NCBI GenBank assembly: GCA_036651815.1
Contig: JAVVXB010000001.1
Location: forward strand, 1-64,000
Origin: JAVVXB01 sp036651815
GTDB taxonomy: Bacteria; Bacillota; Clostridia; Christensenellales; CAG-138
DNA: 64,000 nt
Direction: 5' to 3'
Below are positions 42,935-50,697 of the stretch, in pieces. The notes beneath the pieces are model-generated. The model was given only the letters and a program-made list of their open reading frames with translations, had not been told where the DNA came from and did no database searches. Position numbers and translations under genes: made by a program. Position 1 is the first letter of the stretch. Every line of letters begins with the position of its first letter.

Positions 42935-43483
42935 ATGACTGTGCAGGGAAGTTTTGTTATTTTCTGGATGCTGTATGGGATCGTTTTGTTGCTGCTGTTT
43001 GCACCAGTCCGGCTGCGTGTGGTTGCCGCAATGACGATGCACGGCGGCAGAGTCAACATGACGATCCGTTTTTTGCTGCTGAAGTTCAGCATTCCATTGC
43101 GTATCACCCTTGAAGGGCAGCCGTATTGCAATGTGGTTTGGATGAAGCGAGATGGGCGAACACGTCGAATCTATCCAATGAAACAGACAAAAAAGGCGAA
43201 GCCGCGTTGGATCAGTTTCGTGTTGGAAGCATTGGAAAAGCCTCGTGTGGCGCTGACTTGGATCGTTGGTGCCGGGGACGCAGCTACGACGGCAGTATTG
43301 TGCGGCGTGCTGGGAAACACATGCGCAGCTATGCTCAAAATTGGATTGCCGGATGTTTGGACCGAGGTGTCCACGCTGCCGCTGTTTTCTGCATTCTGCT
43401 TACGGTTAAATCTGGAAGGAATAACAAAGCTTCGCCTTGCAGAAGTTATCAGAGTAGTATTGGAAAAAAGAGGCGGTCAATAA
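42935..43483 (+). CDS. DUF2953 membrane protein
   Basis: The 182-residue product starts with a transmembrane helix (about 8-24, FWMLYGIVLLLLFAPVRL) followed by RVVAAMTMHGGRVNMTIRFLLLKFSIPL, the usual DUF2953 opening of Firmicutes, and ends with the FCLRLNLEGITKLRLAEVIRVV segment. DUF2953 proteins are spore-former-associated proteins of unknown role, commonly next to ytfJ/gerW, as here (1 bp gap). No ribosome site is convincing, so the exact start is uncertain. Confidence 0.8.
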   Translation: MTVQGSFVIFWMLYGIVLLLLFAPVRLRVVAAMTMHGGRVNMTIRFLLLKFSIPLRITLEGQPYCNVVWMKRDGRTRRIYPMKQTKKAKPRWISFVLEALEKPRVALTWIVGAGDAATTAVLCGVLGNTCAAMLKIGLPDVWTEVSTLPLFSAFCLRLNLEGITKLRLAEVIRVVLEKRGGQ

Positions 43484-43484
43484 T

Positions 43485-43904
43485 ATGGCACATCCATTGG
43501 AAACCATTATGCAATCGACCCTGTCGGAACTCAAGCAGCTTGTGGACGTGGATACAATCATCGGAAAACCGGTGCAATTGGGTGACGGCAGACTTGTCAT
43601 GCCCGTTTCTCGCGTGTCGCTGGGCTTTGTCTCCGGCGGCGGGGAGTACAGCACGAAAAATCCAGTGATGAACGCGGGACTGACCTTGGATAGCAGTAAC
43701 CGGCCTTATCCATTTGCCGGTATGCTGACGGCTGGGGTGAGTATAATGCCCGTTGCGTTTCTGTCGGTATCCGATGAACATGTGGGGGTTCTGTCCGCCA
43801 CAGAACAGGAGCCATATGCTAAAATTATGCAGCTTGTGCCGGAAATGCTACATACCGTGCAGGAACTTGTTGCATCGCTGTCGAAGGATAGACGAGCAAA
43901 ATGA
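43485..43904 (+). CDS. gerW: GerW/YtfJ-family sporulation protein
   Basis: The 139-residue product matches the YtfJ (GerW) pattern: MAHPLETIMQSTLSELKQLV, then DVDTIIGKPVQLGDGRLVMP, VSRVSLGFVSGGGEY and a C-terminal SIMPVAFLSVSDEHVGVL. The B. subtilis protein is made in the forespore and affects germination. Position between DUF2953 and a dacF-type gene, with 1- and 4-bp junctions, fits the usual Clostridia sporulation cluster. The family name is certain; the germination role is by analogy. Confidence 0.9.
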   Translation: MAHPLETIMQSTLSELKQLVDVDTIIGKPVQLGDGRLVMPVSRVSLGFVSGGGEYSTKNPVMNAGLTLDSSNRPYPFAGMLTAGVSIMPVAFLSVSDEHVGVLSATEQEPYAKIMQLVPEMLHTVQELVASLSKDRRAK

Positions 43905-45025
43905 AGCGCAAACGACGGAAACAAACGCTTATCGGCCTACTGCTGCTTGCCTTGTGTCTGCGCGCGGATATCGTGCATGCTGACATGCCGGTTACCTCGG
44001 CATTTAGCGCAGCTTTATTTGAGGTGAATTCCTGCCGCATGGTCTATGGAGACAATGAACACGCGAAGGCATATATGGCCAGCACCACCAAGGTGATGAC
44101 CGCACTGCTGGCTGTTGAGCATGGCAATCTGGATGAGCCAATTCGGATTCCGGATATGGCCGTAGGTACGGAGGGATCCAGCATCTATCTGGCTAGGGGA
44201 GAGACGATGACGATGCGTGACCTGCTCTATGGGCTGATGCTGGTCTCCGGCAATGATGCAGCGGTGACGATTGCAATACATATCTGCGGTTCCGTAGAAG
44301 CGTTTGCAGAATTGATGAATGCCCGGGCTGTCGAGATTGGCTGCCGGGGCACGCACTTTGCAAACCCAAACGGATTACCGGATGAAAATCACTATACCAC
44401 TGCATATGATCTGGGACTGATTGCTGCCACTGCCATGCAGAACCGAATGTTTCGTGAAATTGTTGGAACAACGTATTATCAGACCACTTCGGGTGATACT
44501 TCGCGTACCTTTAAGAACAAAAATAAAATTCTTTGGCAGTATGAAGGCGGAAACGGTATTAAAACAGGGTTTACCAAGGCGGCCGGGCGTTGTCTAGTAT
44601 TTTCTGCCGAACGTCAAGGAACCATGATGGTCGGGGTTGTTTTGAATGCGCCGGATATGTGGAACGACGCTGAAAATTTACTAAACTACGGATTTGCCTC
44701 AGTGCATAACACCCTGCTGGTTAGTGCGCAGCGGCCACTTGGTATGATCAGCGTGGAGCAGGGGGAGAAAAAGAGTTTGGCGGTTTATCCAAAAGACGAT
44801 ATACTATATCCGCTCATGTTGGATGGAAGTGATTCCATTGACTGGGATTTGGAACTGAATGAGCTGCTGGCAGCACCAATACAGGCTGGCACCGAGGCGG
44901 GCGAGTTGGTGCTGAGGATCAATGGAGAAGCTGTGGGACATATGCCTCTCATTGTGACAGAGGCTGTTGCTAAGGCAACAGCGGTGAACTATTTTCGCGA
45001 AATTATTGAATGGTGGGTTGCATAG
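43901..45025 (+). CDS. dacF: D-alanyl-D-alanine carboxypeptidase (DacF-like)
   Basis: ATG at 43901 overlaps the gerW stop (ATGA). The 374-residue product has a signal peptide (LIGLLLLALCLRADIVHA) and the penicillin-binding motifs S61-T-T-K64, S116-G-N118 and K221-T-G223 in the expected order, followed by a C-terminal beta-rich domain (from about 270). It trims the terminal D-Ala from peptidoglycan stem peptides outside the membrane. DacF is the forespore form in B. subtilis; linkage to gerW and DUF2953 supports that assignment over the vegetative DacA. A short amphipathic C-terminus may anchor it. Confidence 0.92.
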   Translation: MKRKRRKQTLIGLLLLALCLRADIVHADMPVTSAFSAALFEVNSCRMVYGDNEHAKAYMASTTKVMTALLAVEHGNLDEPIRIPDMAVGTEGSSIYLARGETMTMRDLLYGLMLVSGNDAAVTIAIHICGSVEAFAELMNARAVEIGCRGTHFANPNGLPDENHYTTAYDLGLIAATAMQNRMFREIVGTTYYQTTSGDTSRTFKNKNKILWQYEGGNGIKTGFTKAAGRCLVFSAERQGTMMVGVVLNAPDMWNDAENLLNYGFASVHNTLLVSAQRPLGMISVEQGEKKSLAVYPKDDILYPLMLDGSDSIDWDLELNELLAAPIQAGTEAGELVLRINGEAVGHMPLIVTEAVAKATAVNYFREIIEWWVA

Positions 45026-45106
45026 ACCTAGCGAAAAATAAAAACAAAATGGATGATTGAACGGTTCTTTTCAAATGGAAAAGAACAGGGGGGAGAATAA
45101 CATAAC

Positions 45107-45826
45107 ATGCGTTTGCAAAAATACATGGCGGATGCCGGCGTTGCATCAAGGCGTGCCAGCGAAGTGATGATTGCCGAGGGACGCGTACACATCAACGGTG
45201 TGTTGGCCAGCGTTGGGATGTCGGTGGAACCGACTGATCAAGTTCTGTTGGATGGAAAGCCAGTGAAAGTGGATGAAAAGTGTTACGTGGTGCTGCTGTA
45301 TAAGCCGCGCGGCGTGATTGCGACCTCCGACGATCCGCAGGGACGTAAAACCGTGCAGGCATTTGTGGATGATTTGCCGGCGCGGTTGTTTAATGTTGGA
45401 CGGCTCGACATTAATTCCGAGGGACTGCTTTTGATGACCAACGATGGAGAACTTGCCTACCGGCTGACACATCCAAAGTTTTGCGTGGAGAAAACGTACT
45501 ATGCCGTGTGCGACGGCAAGCTCACTGCTTCCGAGGTTGCAGCGCTCGCCAGCGGCGTGGAGCTTGAGGATGGCAAGACCGCGCCGGCGAAGGTGGAAAC
45601 CGTGCGCACCACCCAGCACGGGGATACGTCGATGATGATCACCATCCACGAAGGGCGCAACCGACAGATCCGTCGTATGCTGGAGGCTGTTGGACATAGA
45701 ACACTTCGGTTAAAACGGGAGCAGTTTGGGCCATTGACGGTAGGGGAGTTGCATCCTGGCGAGCGAAGAATACTCACAGATGCCGAAATTGCGCAACTGC
45801 GTAAAAAGCTAGGGATATCATCCTAG
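45107..45826 (+). CDS. rluB: RsuA/RluB-family rRNA pseudouridine synthase
   Basis: The 239-residue product has an N-terminal S4 RNA-binding domain (about 1-60: MRLQKYMADAGVASRRASEV) and a pseudouridine synthase domain with NVGRLDINSEGLLLMTNDGE, where the Asp in GRLD is catalytic, and the end motif EGRNRQIRRMLEAVGH. It isomerises a uridine in rRNA (RluB modifies 23S rRNA; RsuA 16S). RluB versus RsuA specificity is not certain. The stop codon TAG (45824-45826) is also the first three bases of a dispersed repeat element, so the present C-terminus may have been set by its insertion. Confidence 0.92.
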   Translation: MRLQKYMADAGVASRRASEVMIAEGRVHINGVLASVGMSVEPTDQVLLDGKPVKVDEKCYVVLLYKPRGVIATSDDPQGRKTVQAFVDDLPARLFNVGRLDINSEGLLLMTNDGELAYRLTHPKFCVEKTYYAVCDGKLTASEVAALASGVELEDGKTAPAKVETVRTTQHGDTSMMITIHEGRNRQIRRMLEAVGHRTLRLKREQFGPLTVGELHPGERRILTDAEIAQLRKKLGISS

Positions 45827-45983
45827 GTGCGTGTTTTAATGCCCAGAATAGCGTTTTCGCTAGCTGGTTTGCAGTTCTACGCTCATAATTCTAAAATTAT
45901 CTGCAGTAACCTGTGAATTCTTCGCTTGAATTGACAAATAAACCACTTAAAACCGCTGATTCCTCCTTTGAAAATATGCTCTA
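45824..45983 (+). repeat. Dispersed intergenic element, copy 5 (160 bp)
   Basis: Begins TAGGTGCGTGTTTTAATG and ends CTTTGAAAATATGCTCTA; the reverse complement of the end (TAGAGCATATTTTCAAAG) resembles the start. Its right part (GAATTCTTCGCTTGAATTGA, AAACCGCTGATTCCTCCTTT) aligns with copy 1 (GGATTCGCCGCTTGAGTTAA, AAGCCGCAATCTCTTCCTTT) and copy 2. Internal hairpins AGCG-TTTT-CGCT and ATAATTCTAAAATTAT are visible. The first three bases are the stop codon of the preceding gene. Confidence 0.7.
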
Positions 45984-46151
45984 ACTGCATAAAAGTTACA
46001 AATGCAAATGAGCGAATGATAAAAAACAATGTTGGATATATTATTTTATTAAGCAGGATTTAAAGGAACAGCGTCGAATATAAGAGAATGCGGGATAGGA
46101 TGGGAAAGATCCCAATCTTACCCAAAAGCAATCATATTGGAGGTAGCTCAT

Positions 46152-46424
46152 ATGGAGAACATTGAACCAATTAACGTTGTACTGCTTGGGTTTGGAACGG
46201 TCTTTGTCGGATTGATCTGTCTTATTTTTATCACCAAGCTGATGAGCGTAATTGTTGGAATGAAACGTAAAAAGGAGAATCTGGTACAAGCAACGGCAGT
46301 TCCCGCTGTTGAAACAATCCAGAATCGCGGCGCGTTTACCGCAGCTGTGGCATCTTGCATTGCAACGACGATTGGCACAGATGTATCGGGACTCAAGATT
46401 CTGTCTATCAAAAAAGTCAACTGA
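46152..46424 (+). CDS. oadG: Sodium-pumping decarboxylase, gamma subunit
   Basis: ATG at 46152 follows GGAGGT at about 7 bases. The 90-residue product has a single N-terminal transmembrane helix (about 7-28, NVVLLGFGTVFVGLICLIFI), a basic stretch MKRKKEN and a polar tail ending ATTIGTDVSGLKILSIKKVN. This is the layout of OadG/MmdD, the small subunit that joins carboxyltransferase to membrane pump. It begins the operon oadG, biotin carrier, oadB, oadA. Whether the complex acts on oxaloacetate or another acid is discussed under the alpha subunit. Confidence 0.88.
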   Translation: MENIEPINVVLLGFGTVFVGLICLIFITKLMSVIVGMKRKKENLVQATAVPAVETIQNRGAFTAAVASCIATTIGTDVSGLKILSIKKVN

Positions 46425-46441
46425 GGATAATGGAGGGTATT

Positions 46442-46801
46442 ATGCGTAATTTTCTTGTTAGTGTAAACGGAACAAACTATGAAGTGGCTGTCGAAGAGAT
46501 CGACGGAAGTAAAGCCGCTCAGACCGCTCCTAAGGCTACGCCTGCTGCTGTTGCAGCACCAACACCTGCTGCGGCACCCACTACGGGTGGGACCGCTGTC
46601 AATTCGCCAATGCCCGGAAATATTTTGGCTGTCAATGTCAAAAATGGCGATGCGGTGAAGAGAGGACAAATTCTCATGATTCTAGAAGCTATGAAGATGG
46701 AGAATGAAATTCTCGCGCCTGTTGATGGAATCGTTACAAATGTTTCAGTAGAGAAGGGTTCAACTGTGGAATCGGGCAGCTTACTTTGTTCCATCGGTTA
46801 A
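46442..46801 (+). CDS. Biotin carrier protein of the decarboxylase
   Basis: The 119-residue product starts behind GGAGGG. A short N-terminal part (1-25), an Ala/Pro/Thr-rich flexible hinge (about 25-50) and a biotinyl domain follow. The biotinylation site is Lys85 in LEAMKMENEI, with the second hairpin VEKGSTVESGSLL. It carries the carboxyl group from the alpha subunit to the membrane pump. In many bacteria this domain is the C-terminus of the alpha subunit; here it is a separate gene, as in methylmalonyl-CoA and glutaconyl-CoA decarboxylases. Confidence 0.93.
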   Translation: MRNFLVSVNGTNYEVAVEEIDGSKAAQTAPKATPAAVAAPTPAAAPTTGGTAVNSPMPGNILAVNVKNGDAVKRGQILMILEAMKMENEILAPVDGIVTNVSVEKGSTVESGSLLCSIG

Positions 46802-46820
46802 TTAAGAGGTAGAAAAGATC

Positions 46821-48017
46821 ATGGGTGAATTCTTGAAAACGACGGGATTCTACCAGCTTGCTACGAACCCTCTCACACTTGTCATGATTGTGGTCGCATG
46901 CTTTCTGCTATATCTCGCTATTGTTAAAAAGTTCGAGCCGTTGTTGCTATTGCCGATTGCTTTCGGTATGTTGTTGACAAATTTGCCTGGTGCAGGCCTG
47001 TATCACGAAGAAATCTTCGCGGGTGGTCAGGTAAACTGGGCGGCACTTGGCGATCCAAATACTGCGGGCTTGATCGACTATCTATATCTTGGTGTAAAAC
47101 TCGGAATTTATCCGTGCCTGATCTTTATGGGCGTGGGCGCAATGACGGACTTCGGCCCCTTGATTGCCAACCCCAAGAGCCTGATCTATGGCGCGGCCGC
47201 ACAGCTTGGCGTCTATGTGGCATTCGGCCTCGCATTGGCGCTTGGTGCATCGGAGTTTTTTTCCCAAGTGCTGGGTATCACGTTCAATGCCAGAGCTGCG
47301 GCTTCTATTGGCATAATCGGAGGTGCAGACGGGCCAACGGCAATTCTTGTCACCTCTAAACTCGCGCCGGAACTGCTTGGGCCGGTTGCGGTCGCCGCAT
47401 ATTCCTACATGGCGCTTGTGCCGGTTATTCAGCCTCCGGTGATGAAGGCGTTGACCACGAAGAAAGAGCGTTGTATCAAGATGGATCAGCTGCGTGCCGT
47501 GAGCAAAGCAGAGAAGATTCTCTTTCCGATCGTTGTTACGGTATTCGTGTCGCTGCTTCTTCCGTCCGCTACGCCACTGATTGGCTCACTGATGCTCGGC
47601 AACCTGTTCCGCGAGTGTGGTGTGACCGATCGCTTGAATAAGACCGCACAGAACGAGTTGATCAACATTGTGACCATTTTTCTTGGCGTTTCCGTTGGTG
47701 CAACCGCAACGGCGGCTACTTTCCTGCGCTGGAATACGATTGCGATTGTGATTCTCGGAGTGTTGGCATTTGGGTTTGGAACGGCTGGCGGCGTATTGTT
47801 GGTGAAATTCACGAACCTCTTCACCAAGAAAAAGCTCAACCCGCTGATTGGTTCGGCCGGTGTATCCGCTGTCCCGATGGCTGCACGTGTTTCGCAGGTT
47901 GTGGGGCAGAAGGAAGATCCGTCAAACTTCTTGCTCATGCATGCTATGGGTCCGAACGTTGCCGGTGTTATTGGCTCCGCAATTGCGGCTGGCGTGTTCA
48001 TGTCCATGCTTGGCTAA
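46821..48017 (+). CDS. oadB: Sodium-pumping decarboxylase, beta subunit
   Basis: The 398-residue product is a polytopic membrane protein with about nine helices and the family signature IGIIGGADGPTAILVTSKLAPE (about 167-188), where the Asp in GGADGP takes part in Na+ and proton movement. Further landmarks are NLFRECGVTDRLNKTAQNEL and a C-terminal GVSAVPMAARVSQ with MGPNVAGVIGSAIAAGVF. It decarboxylates carboxybiotin and couples this to export of Na+, which builds a sodium gradient. The gene starts 19 bp after the biotin carrier gene. Confidence 0.96.
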   Translation: MGEFLKTTGFYQLATNPLTLVMIVVACFLLYLAIVKKFEPLLLLPIAFGMLLTNLPGAGLYHEEIFAGGQVNWAALGDPNTAGLIDYLYLGVKLGIYPCLIFMGVGAMTDFGPLIANPKSLIYGAAAQLGVYVAFGLALALGASEFFSQVLGITFNARAAASIGIIGGADGPTAILVTSKLAPELLGPVAVAAYSYMALVPVIQPPVMKALTTKKERCIKMDQLRAVSKAEKILFPIVVTVFVSLLLPSATPLIGSLMLGNLFRECGVTDRLNKTAQNELINIVTIFLGVSVGATATAATFLRWNTIAIVILGVLAFGFGTAGGVLLVKFTNLFTKKKLNPLIGSAGVSAVPMAARVSQVVGQKEDPSNFLLMHAMGPNVAGVIGSAIAAGVFMSMLG

Positions 48018-48033
48018 GAAGAATCCGCCCTTG

Positions 48034-48094
48034 CCACCGAACAGATCAGTTGACGAGTCTGTTCGGTGGTTGGGCGCTTGGAACGAGCGCCCAA
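48034..48094 (+). promoter_or_regulatory. Twin stem-loops between oadB and oadA
   Basis: CCACCGAACAGA (48034-48045) pairs perfectly with TCTGTTCGGTGG (48058-48069). Immediately after, TTGGGCGCT (48070-48078) pairs with AGCGCCCAA (48086-48094). No U run follows either stem, so they look like mRNA processing or stability elements rather than terminators. Confidence 0.8.
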
Positions 48095-48118
48095 TTCTCA
48101 TGAAAGGAGAAATACGCT

Positions 48119-49531
48119 ATGACGAAACTTATGATTACAGATACAATTCTTCGCGATGCGCACCAGTCTCAGGCTGCCACGCGTATGCGCATTGAGGACA
48201 TGTTGCCTGCTTGCGAAATTCTCGATTCCATCGGCTATTGGTCGCTGGAGGTTTGGGGCGGAGCAACATTTGACGCTTGCATGCGTTTCCTCAACGAAGA
48301 TCCGTGGGAGAGGCTGCGCACGTTGCGCAAGGCGCTACCGAATACAAAGTTGCAGATGCTTTTTCGTGGCCAGAATATCCTTGGATATAAGCATTATGCG
48401 GACGATATGGTCGAACAGTTCTGCAAGAAGGCGTTGGAAAACGGTATTGACGTCATTCGTATCTTCGATGCGTTGAACGATGTTCGCAACCTTGAGGCTG
48501 CCATAAAGTATACAAAAAAGTATGGCGGGATCTGCGAACCGGCTATCAGCTACACCACGAGCCCCGTGCACAACGAGGATTACTTCGTTAAGTTGGCCAA
48601 GGAACTCGTTCAGATGGGCGCAGACACCATCTGCATCAAGGACATGGCAAACATCCTACTACCGTACTCGGCATATTCACTGGTGAAACGGCTCAAGACA
48701 GAACTAAATGTGCCGATTCATCTGCATACGCACAACACCACGGGCACGGGCGATATGACTTACCTCATGGCTTGCCAGGCTGGTGTGGATATTGTAGACT
48801 GCGCGCTTTCACCCTTTGGCAACGGAACATCGCAGCCTGCGACCGAACCACTCGTAGCGACCCTCAAGGGAACCGACCGCGACACCGGACTCGACCTTGT
48901 TAAGTTGTCCGAAGCGGCAAAACTCTTTCGTCCCGTGGCCGAAAGAATGATGCAAGAGGGTACGCTTAACGTTAAATCCTTGCGTGTGGATACCAACACG
49001 CTGCTCTACCAGGTACCCGGTGGCATGCTGTCCAACTTGATTTCTCAATTGAAGGAAGCCAATGCCATGGACAAGTACTACGACGTGCTTTCGGAGATTC
49101 CACGTGTGCGCGAGGATTTTGGCTATCCGCCGCTTGTTACGCCCACAAGCCAGATTGTTGGTTCTCAAGCAGTGCTCAACGTTCTATCCGGTGAACGCTA
49201 CAAGACATTTACAAAGGAGTCCAAGGCGTTGCTGCGCGGTGAATACGGTACGTTGCCAGGCAAGGTGAACGTGGAAGTGCGCAAGAAAGCGATCGGAGAT
49301 GAAGAGGTGATTACCTGCCGTCCAGCGGATCTGCTGAAGCCGGAGCTTGAGAAATATAAGGAGGAAATCAAGGATCATATTCGACAGGAAGAGGATGTAT
49401 TGAGTTACGCTCTGCTGCCGCAAGTAGCCTTGAAATTCTTCGAAAAACGCGAAGCCACCGAAAAAGCCGCAAAAGAGCCAAAGGATGAAGCACGTGTGCG
49501 GACACTCTATGTGGAGGATGTATCCTGCTAA
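48119..49531 (+). CDS. oadA: Oxaloacetate decarboxylase alpha / pyruvate carboxylase subunit B type
   Basis: The 470-residue product starts behind GAAAGGAGA. The carboxyltransferase TIM barrel (about 1-290) shows DTILRDAHQS (Arg12, Asp13, Gln16), the catalytic Lys in DTICIKDMANILLP (about 180-184) and metal-binding HTHNTTG and FGNGTSQPATE. The conserved PYC_OADA region (about 300-460) follows, with QVPGGMLSNLISQL. It ends without a biotinyl domain, which is supplied by the separate carrier. It moves the carboxyl group of oxaloacetate (or, in reverse, to pyruvate) onto biotin. With OadB and OadG the complete Na+-pumping complex is present, so oxaloacetate decarboxylase is the best reading. Confidence 0.94.
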   Translation: MTKLMITDTILRDAHQSQAATRMRIEDMLPACEILDSIGYWSLEVWGGATFDACMRFLNEDPWERLRTLRKALPNTKLQMLFRGQNILGYKHYADDMVEQFCKKALENGIDVIRIFDALNDVRNLEAAIKYTKKYGGICEPAISYTTSPVHNEDYFVKLAKELVQMGADTICIKDMANILLPYSAYSLVKRLKTELNVPIHLHTHNTTGTGDMTYLMACQAGVDIVDCALSPFGNGTSQPATEPLVATLKGTDRDTGLDLVKLSEAAKLFRPVAERMMQEGTLNVKSLRVDTNTLLYQVPGGMLSNLISQLKEANAMDKYYDVLSEIPRVREDFGYPPLVTPTSQIVGSQAVLNVLSGERYKTFTKESKALLRGEYGTLPGKVNVEVRKKAIGDEEVITCRPADLLKPELEKYKEEIKDHIRQEEDVLSYALLPQVALKFFEKREATEKAAKEPKDEARVRTLYVEDVSC

Positions 49532-50103
49532 TGAGACACATTCCAAACATATTGTCGACTTTCAGACTAATGTTAGTTGGTGTATTTGTTTGGCAATTTG
49601 TGGCAGGCAATTATTTGCCTGCCCTTTCCGTATATATTTTCGCGTTTTTTACGGATATTCTTGACGGTCAGCTTGCAAGAAAACACAACTGGATCAGCGA
49701 TCTTGGCAAGCTGCTCGATCCGCTTGCGGACAAACTGATGACCATTGCGGCACTGATATGCATCTATATCGGAAAGCGGGAAATCATCTACTTTGTACTG
49801 TGTGCGCTCGTATTTTCCAAGGAACTGCTCATGCTGATTGGCGGATTATTCATGGCGCACCGTAAGGTTGTGGCATTTGCGCTGTGGCCCGGGAAGCTTG
49901 CGACTGGTTTGTTTGCCGTTGGCGTGGTGCTTTCGTTAATCTCTTTTCTTCCGGCCGAGGTGGAGCCATGGAATCTCTATATTCTCATACTGGCAACTGC
50001 ACTATCATACTATGCATTGTTCTTCTATGGCATGCATCAGTTGCCGCGTGCGTTTCACAAGAAAACGATGCCGACTGACCAGGGACAAGATGCAGATAAA
50101 TAG
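49531..50103 (+). CDS. pgsA: CDP-alcohol phosphatidyltransferase (PgsA type)
   Basis: The ATG shares its A with the TAA of oadA (TAATG), so the genes are coupled. The 190-residue product has about five to six transmembrane helices and the perfect CDP-alcohol motif D42-x2-D45-G-x2-A-R-x8-G59-x3-D63-x3-D67, followed by KLMTIAALICIYIGKREI. It most likely makes phosphatidylglycerol phosphate from CDP-diacylglycerol and glycerol 3-phosphate; another CDP-alcohol acceptor is possible. The first 41 residues (RHIPNILSTFRLMLVGVF) are typical PgsA. Co-expression with the decarboxylase is unusual. Confidence 0.92.
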   Translation: MRHIPNILSTFRLMLVGVFVWQFVAGNYLPALSVYIFAFFTDILDGQLARKHNWISDLGKLLDPLADKLMTIAALICIYIGKREIIYFVLCALVFSKELLMLIGGLFMAHRKVVAFALWPGKLATGLFAVGVVLSLISFLPAEVEPWNLYILILATALSYYALFFYGMHQLPRAFHKKTMPTDQGQDADK

Positions 50104-50115
50104 GACAATTAGGGC

Positions 50116-50144
50116 TTGCAATTGATTGCGGACAATGGTATAAT
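50116..50144 (+). promoter_or_regulatory. Promoter of the rimP-nusA-infB operon
   Basis: TTGCAA (50116-50121), a 17-base spacer and a perfect TATAAT (50139-50144). Transcription should start near 50151, leaving a leader of about 70 bases before rimP. Confidence 0.8.
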
Positions 50145-50173
50145 GCGCATGTTGGATTTTGAACTTGCAGGAG

Positions 50174-50195
50174 AGAGTGGGGAAACCCACTCTTT
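50174..50195 (+). promoter_or_regulatory. Leader stem-loop upstream of rimP
   Basis: AGAGTGGG (50174-50181) pairs perfectly with CCCACTCT (50186-50193) around a GAAA tetraloop, followed by TTTC. A hairpin of this form in the short rimP leader is common in Firmicutes; it may act as a weak attenuator or a regulatory fold. Confidence 0.7.
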
Positions 50196-50220
50196 CATTT
50201 TGATAGCGGAGGGCTTCGGA

Positions 50221-50673
50221 TTGAAAACGACAGAACTAGTCGAATTGCTCGTCGGCGAGACGGTAGCGAGGCTTGGTTTTGAACTGTGTGACGTAGAGTA
50301 TATCAAAGAATACGGCAAGTGGGTGCTAACGTTATATATTGATAAGCCAGAAGGAATCACAATCGACGACTGTGAACTGGTAAGCAGGGCTGTTGAGCCA
50401 ATATTGGATGAAAAAGATCCCATTGAACAACAATATTATTTATCGGTATCTTCGCTTGGGCTGGATCGTCCTATCAAAAAGGACGCGGACTACCAGAGAA
50501 ATCTCGGAAAAGATGTGTCTGTAAAGCTCTATGCGCCCAAGAATGGAAAAAAAGAATTTTCGGGCACGTTGACCGCTTTTGATGCGGACAGCATGACCAT
50601 TGCCACGGGGAAAGGTGAAATTATCTTTGTCCGCAAGGACATTGCCAATTGCAAGCCCGTGATTACATTTTGA
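50221..50673 (+). CDS. rimP: Ribosome maturation factor RimP
   Basis: The start is taken as TTG at 50221, 7-8 bases after GGAGGG, giving 150 residues, the normal RimP length; longer upstream starts would overlap the promoter and leader hairpin. The N-terminal domain shows LLVGETVARLGFELCDVEYIKEYGKWVLTLYID and the linker SLGLDRPIKKDADYQRNLGK, the usual RimP signature, followed by an Sm-like C-terminal barrel (GTLTAFDADSMTI). It helps mature the 30S subunit. It heads the rimP-nusA-rnpM-ylxQ-infB-rbfA operon, the standard Firmicutes order. Confidence 0.93.
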   Translation: MKTTELVELLVGETVARLGFELCDVEYIKEYGKWVLTLYIDKPEGITIDDCELVSRAVEPILDEKDPIEQQYYLSVSSLGLDRPIKKDADYQRNLGKDVSVKLYAPKNGKKEFSGTLTAFDADSMTIATGKGEIIFVRKDIANCKPVITF

Positions 50674-50697
50674 TTATGTTGAAGGAGTTATGGTTAG

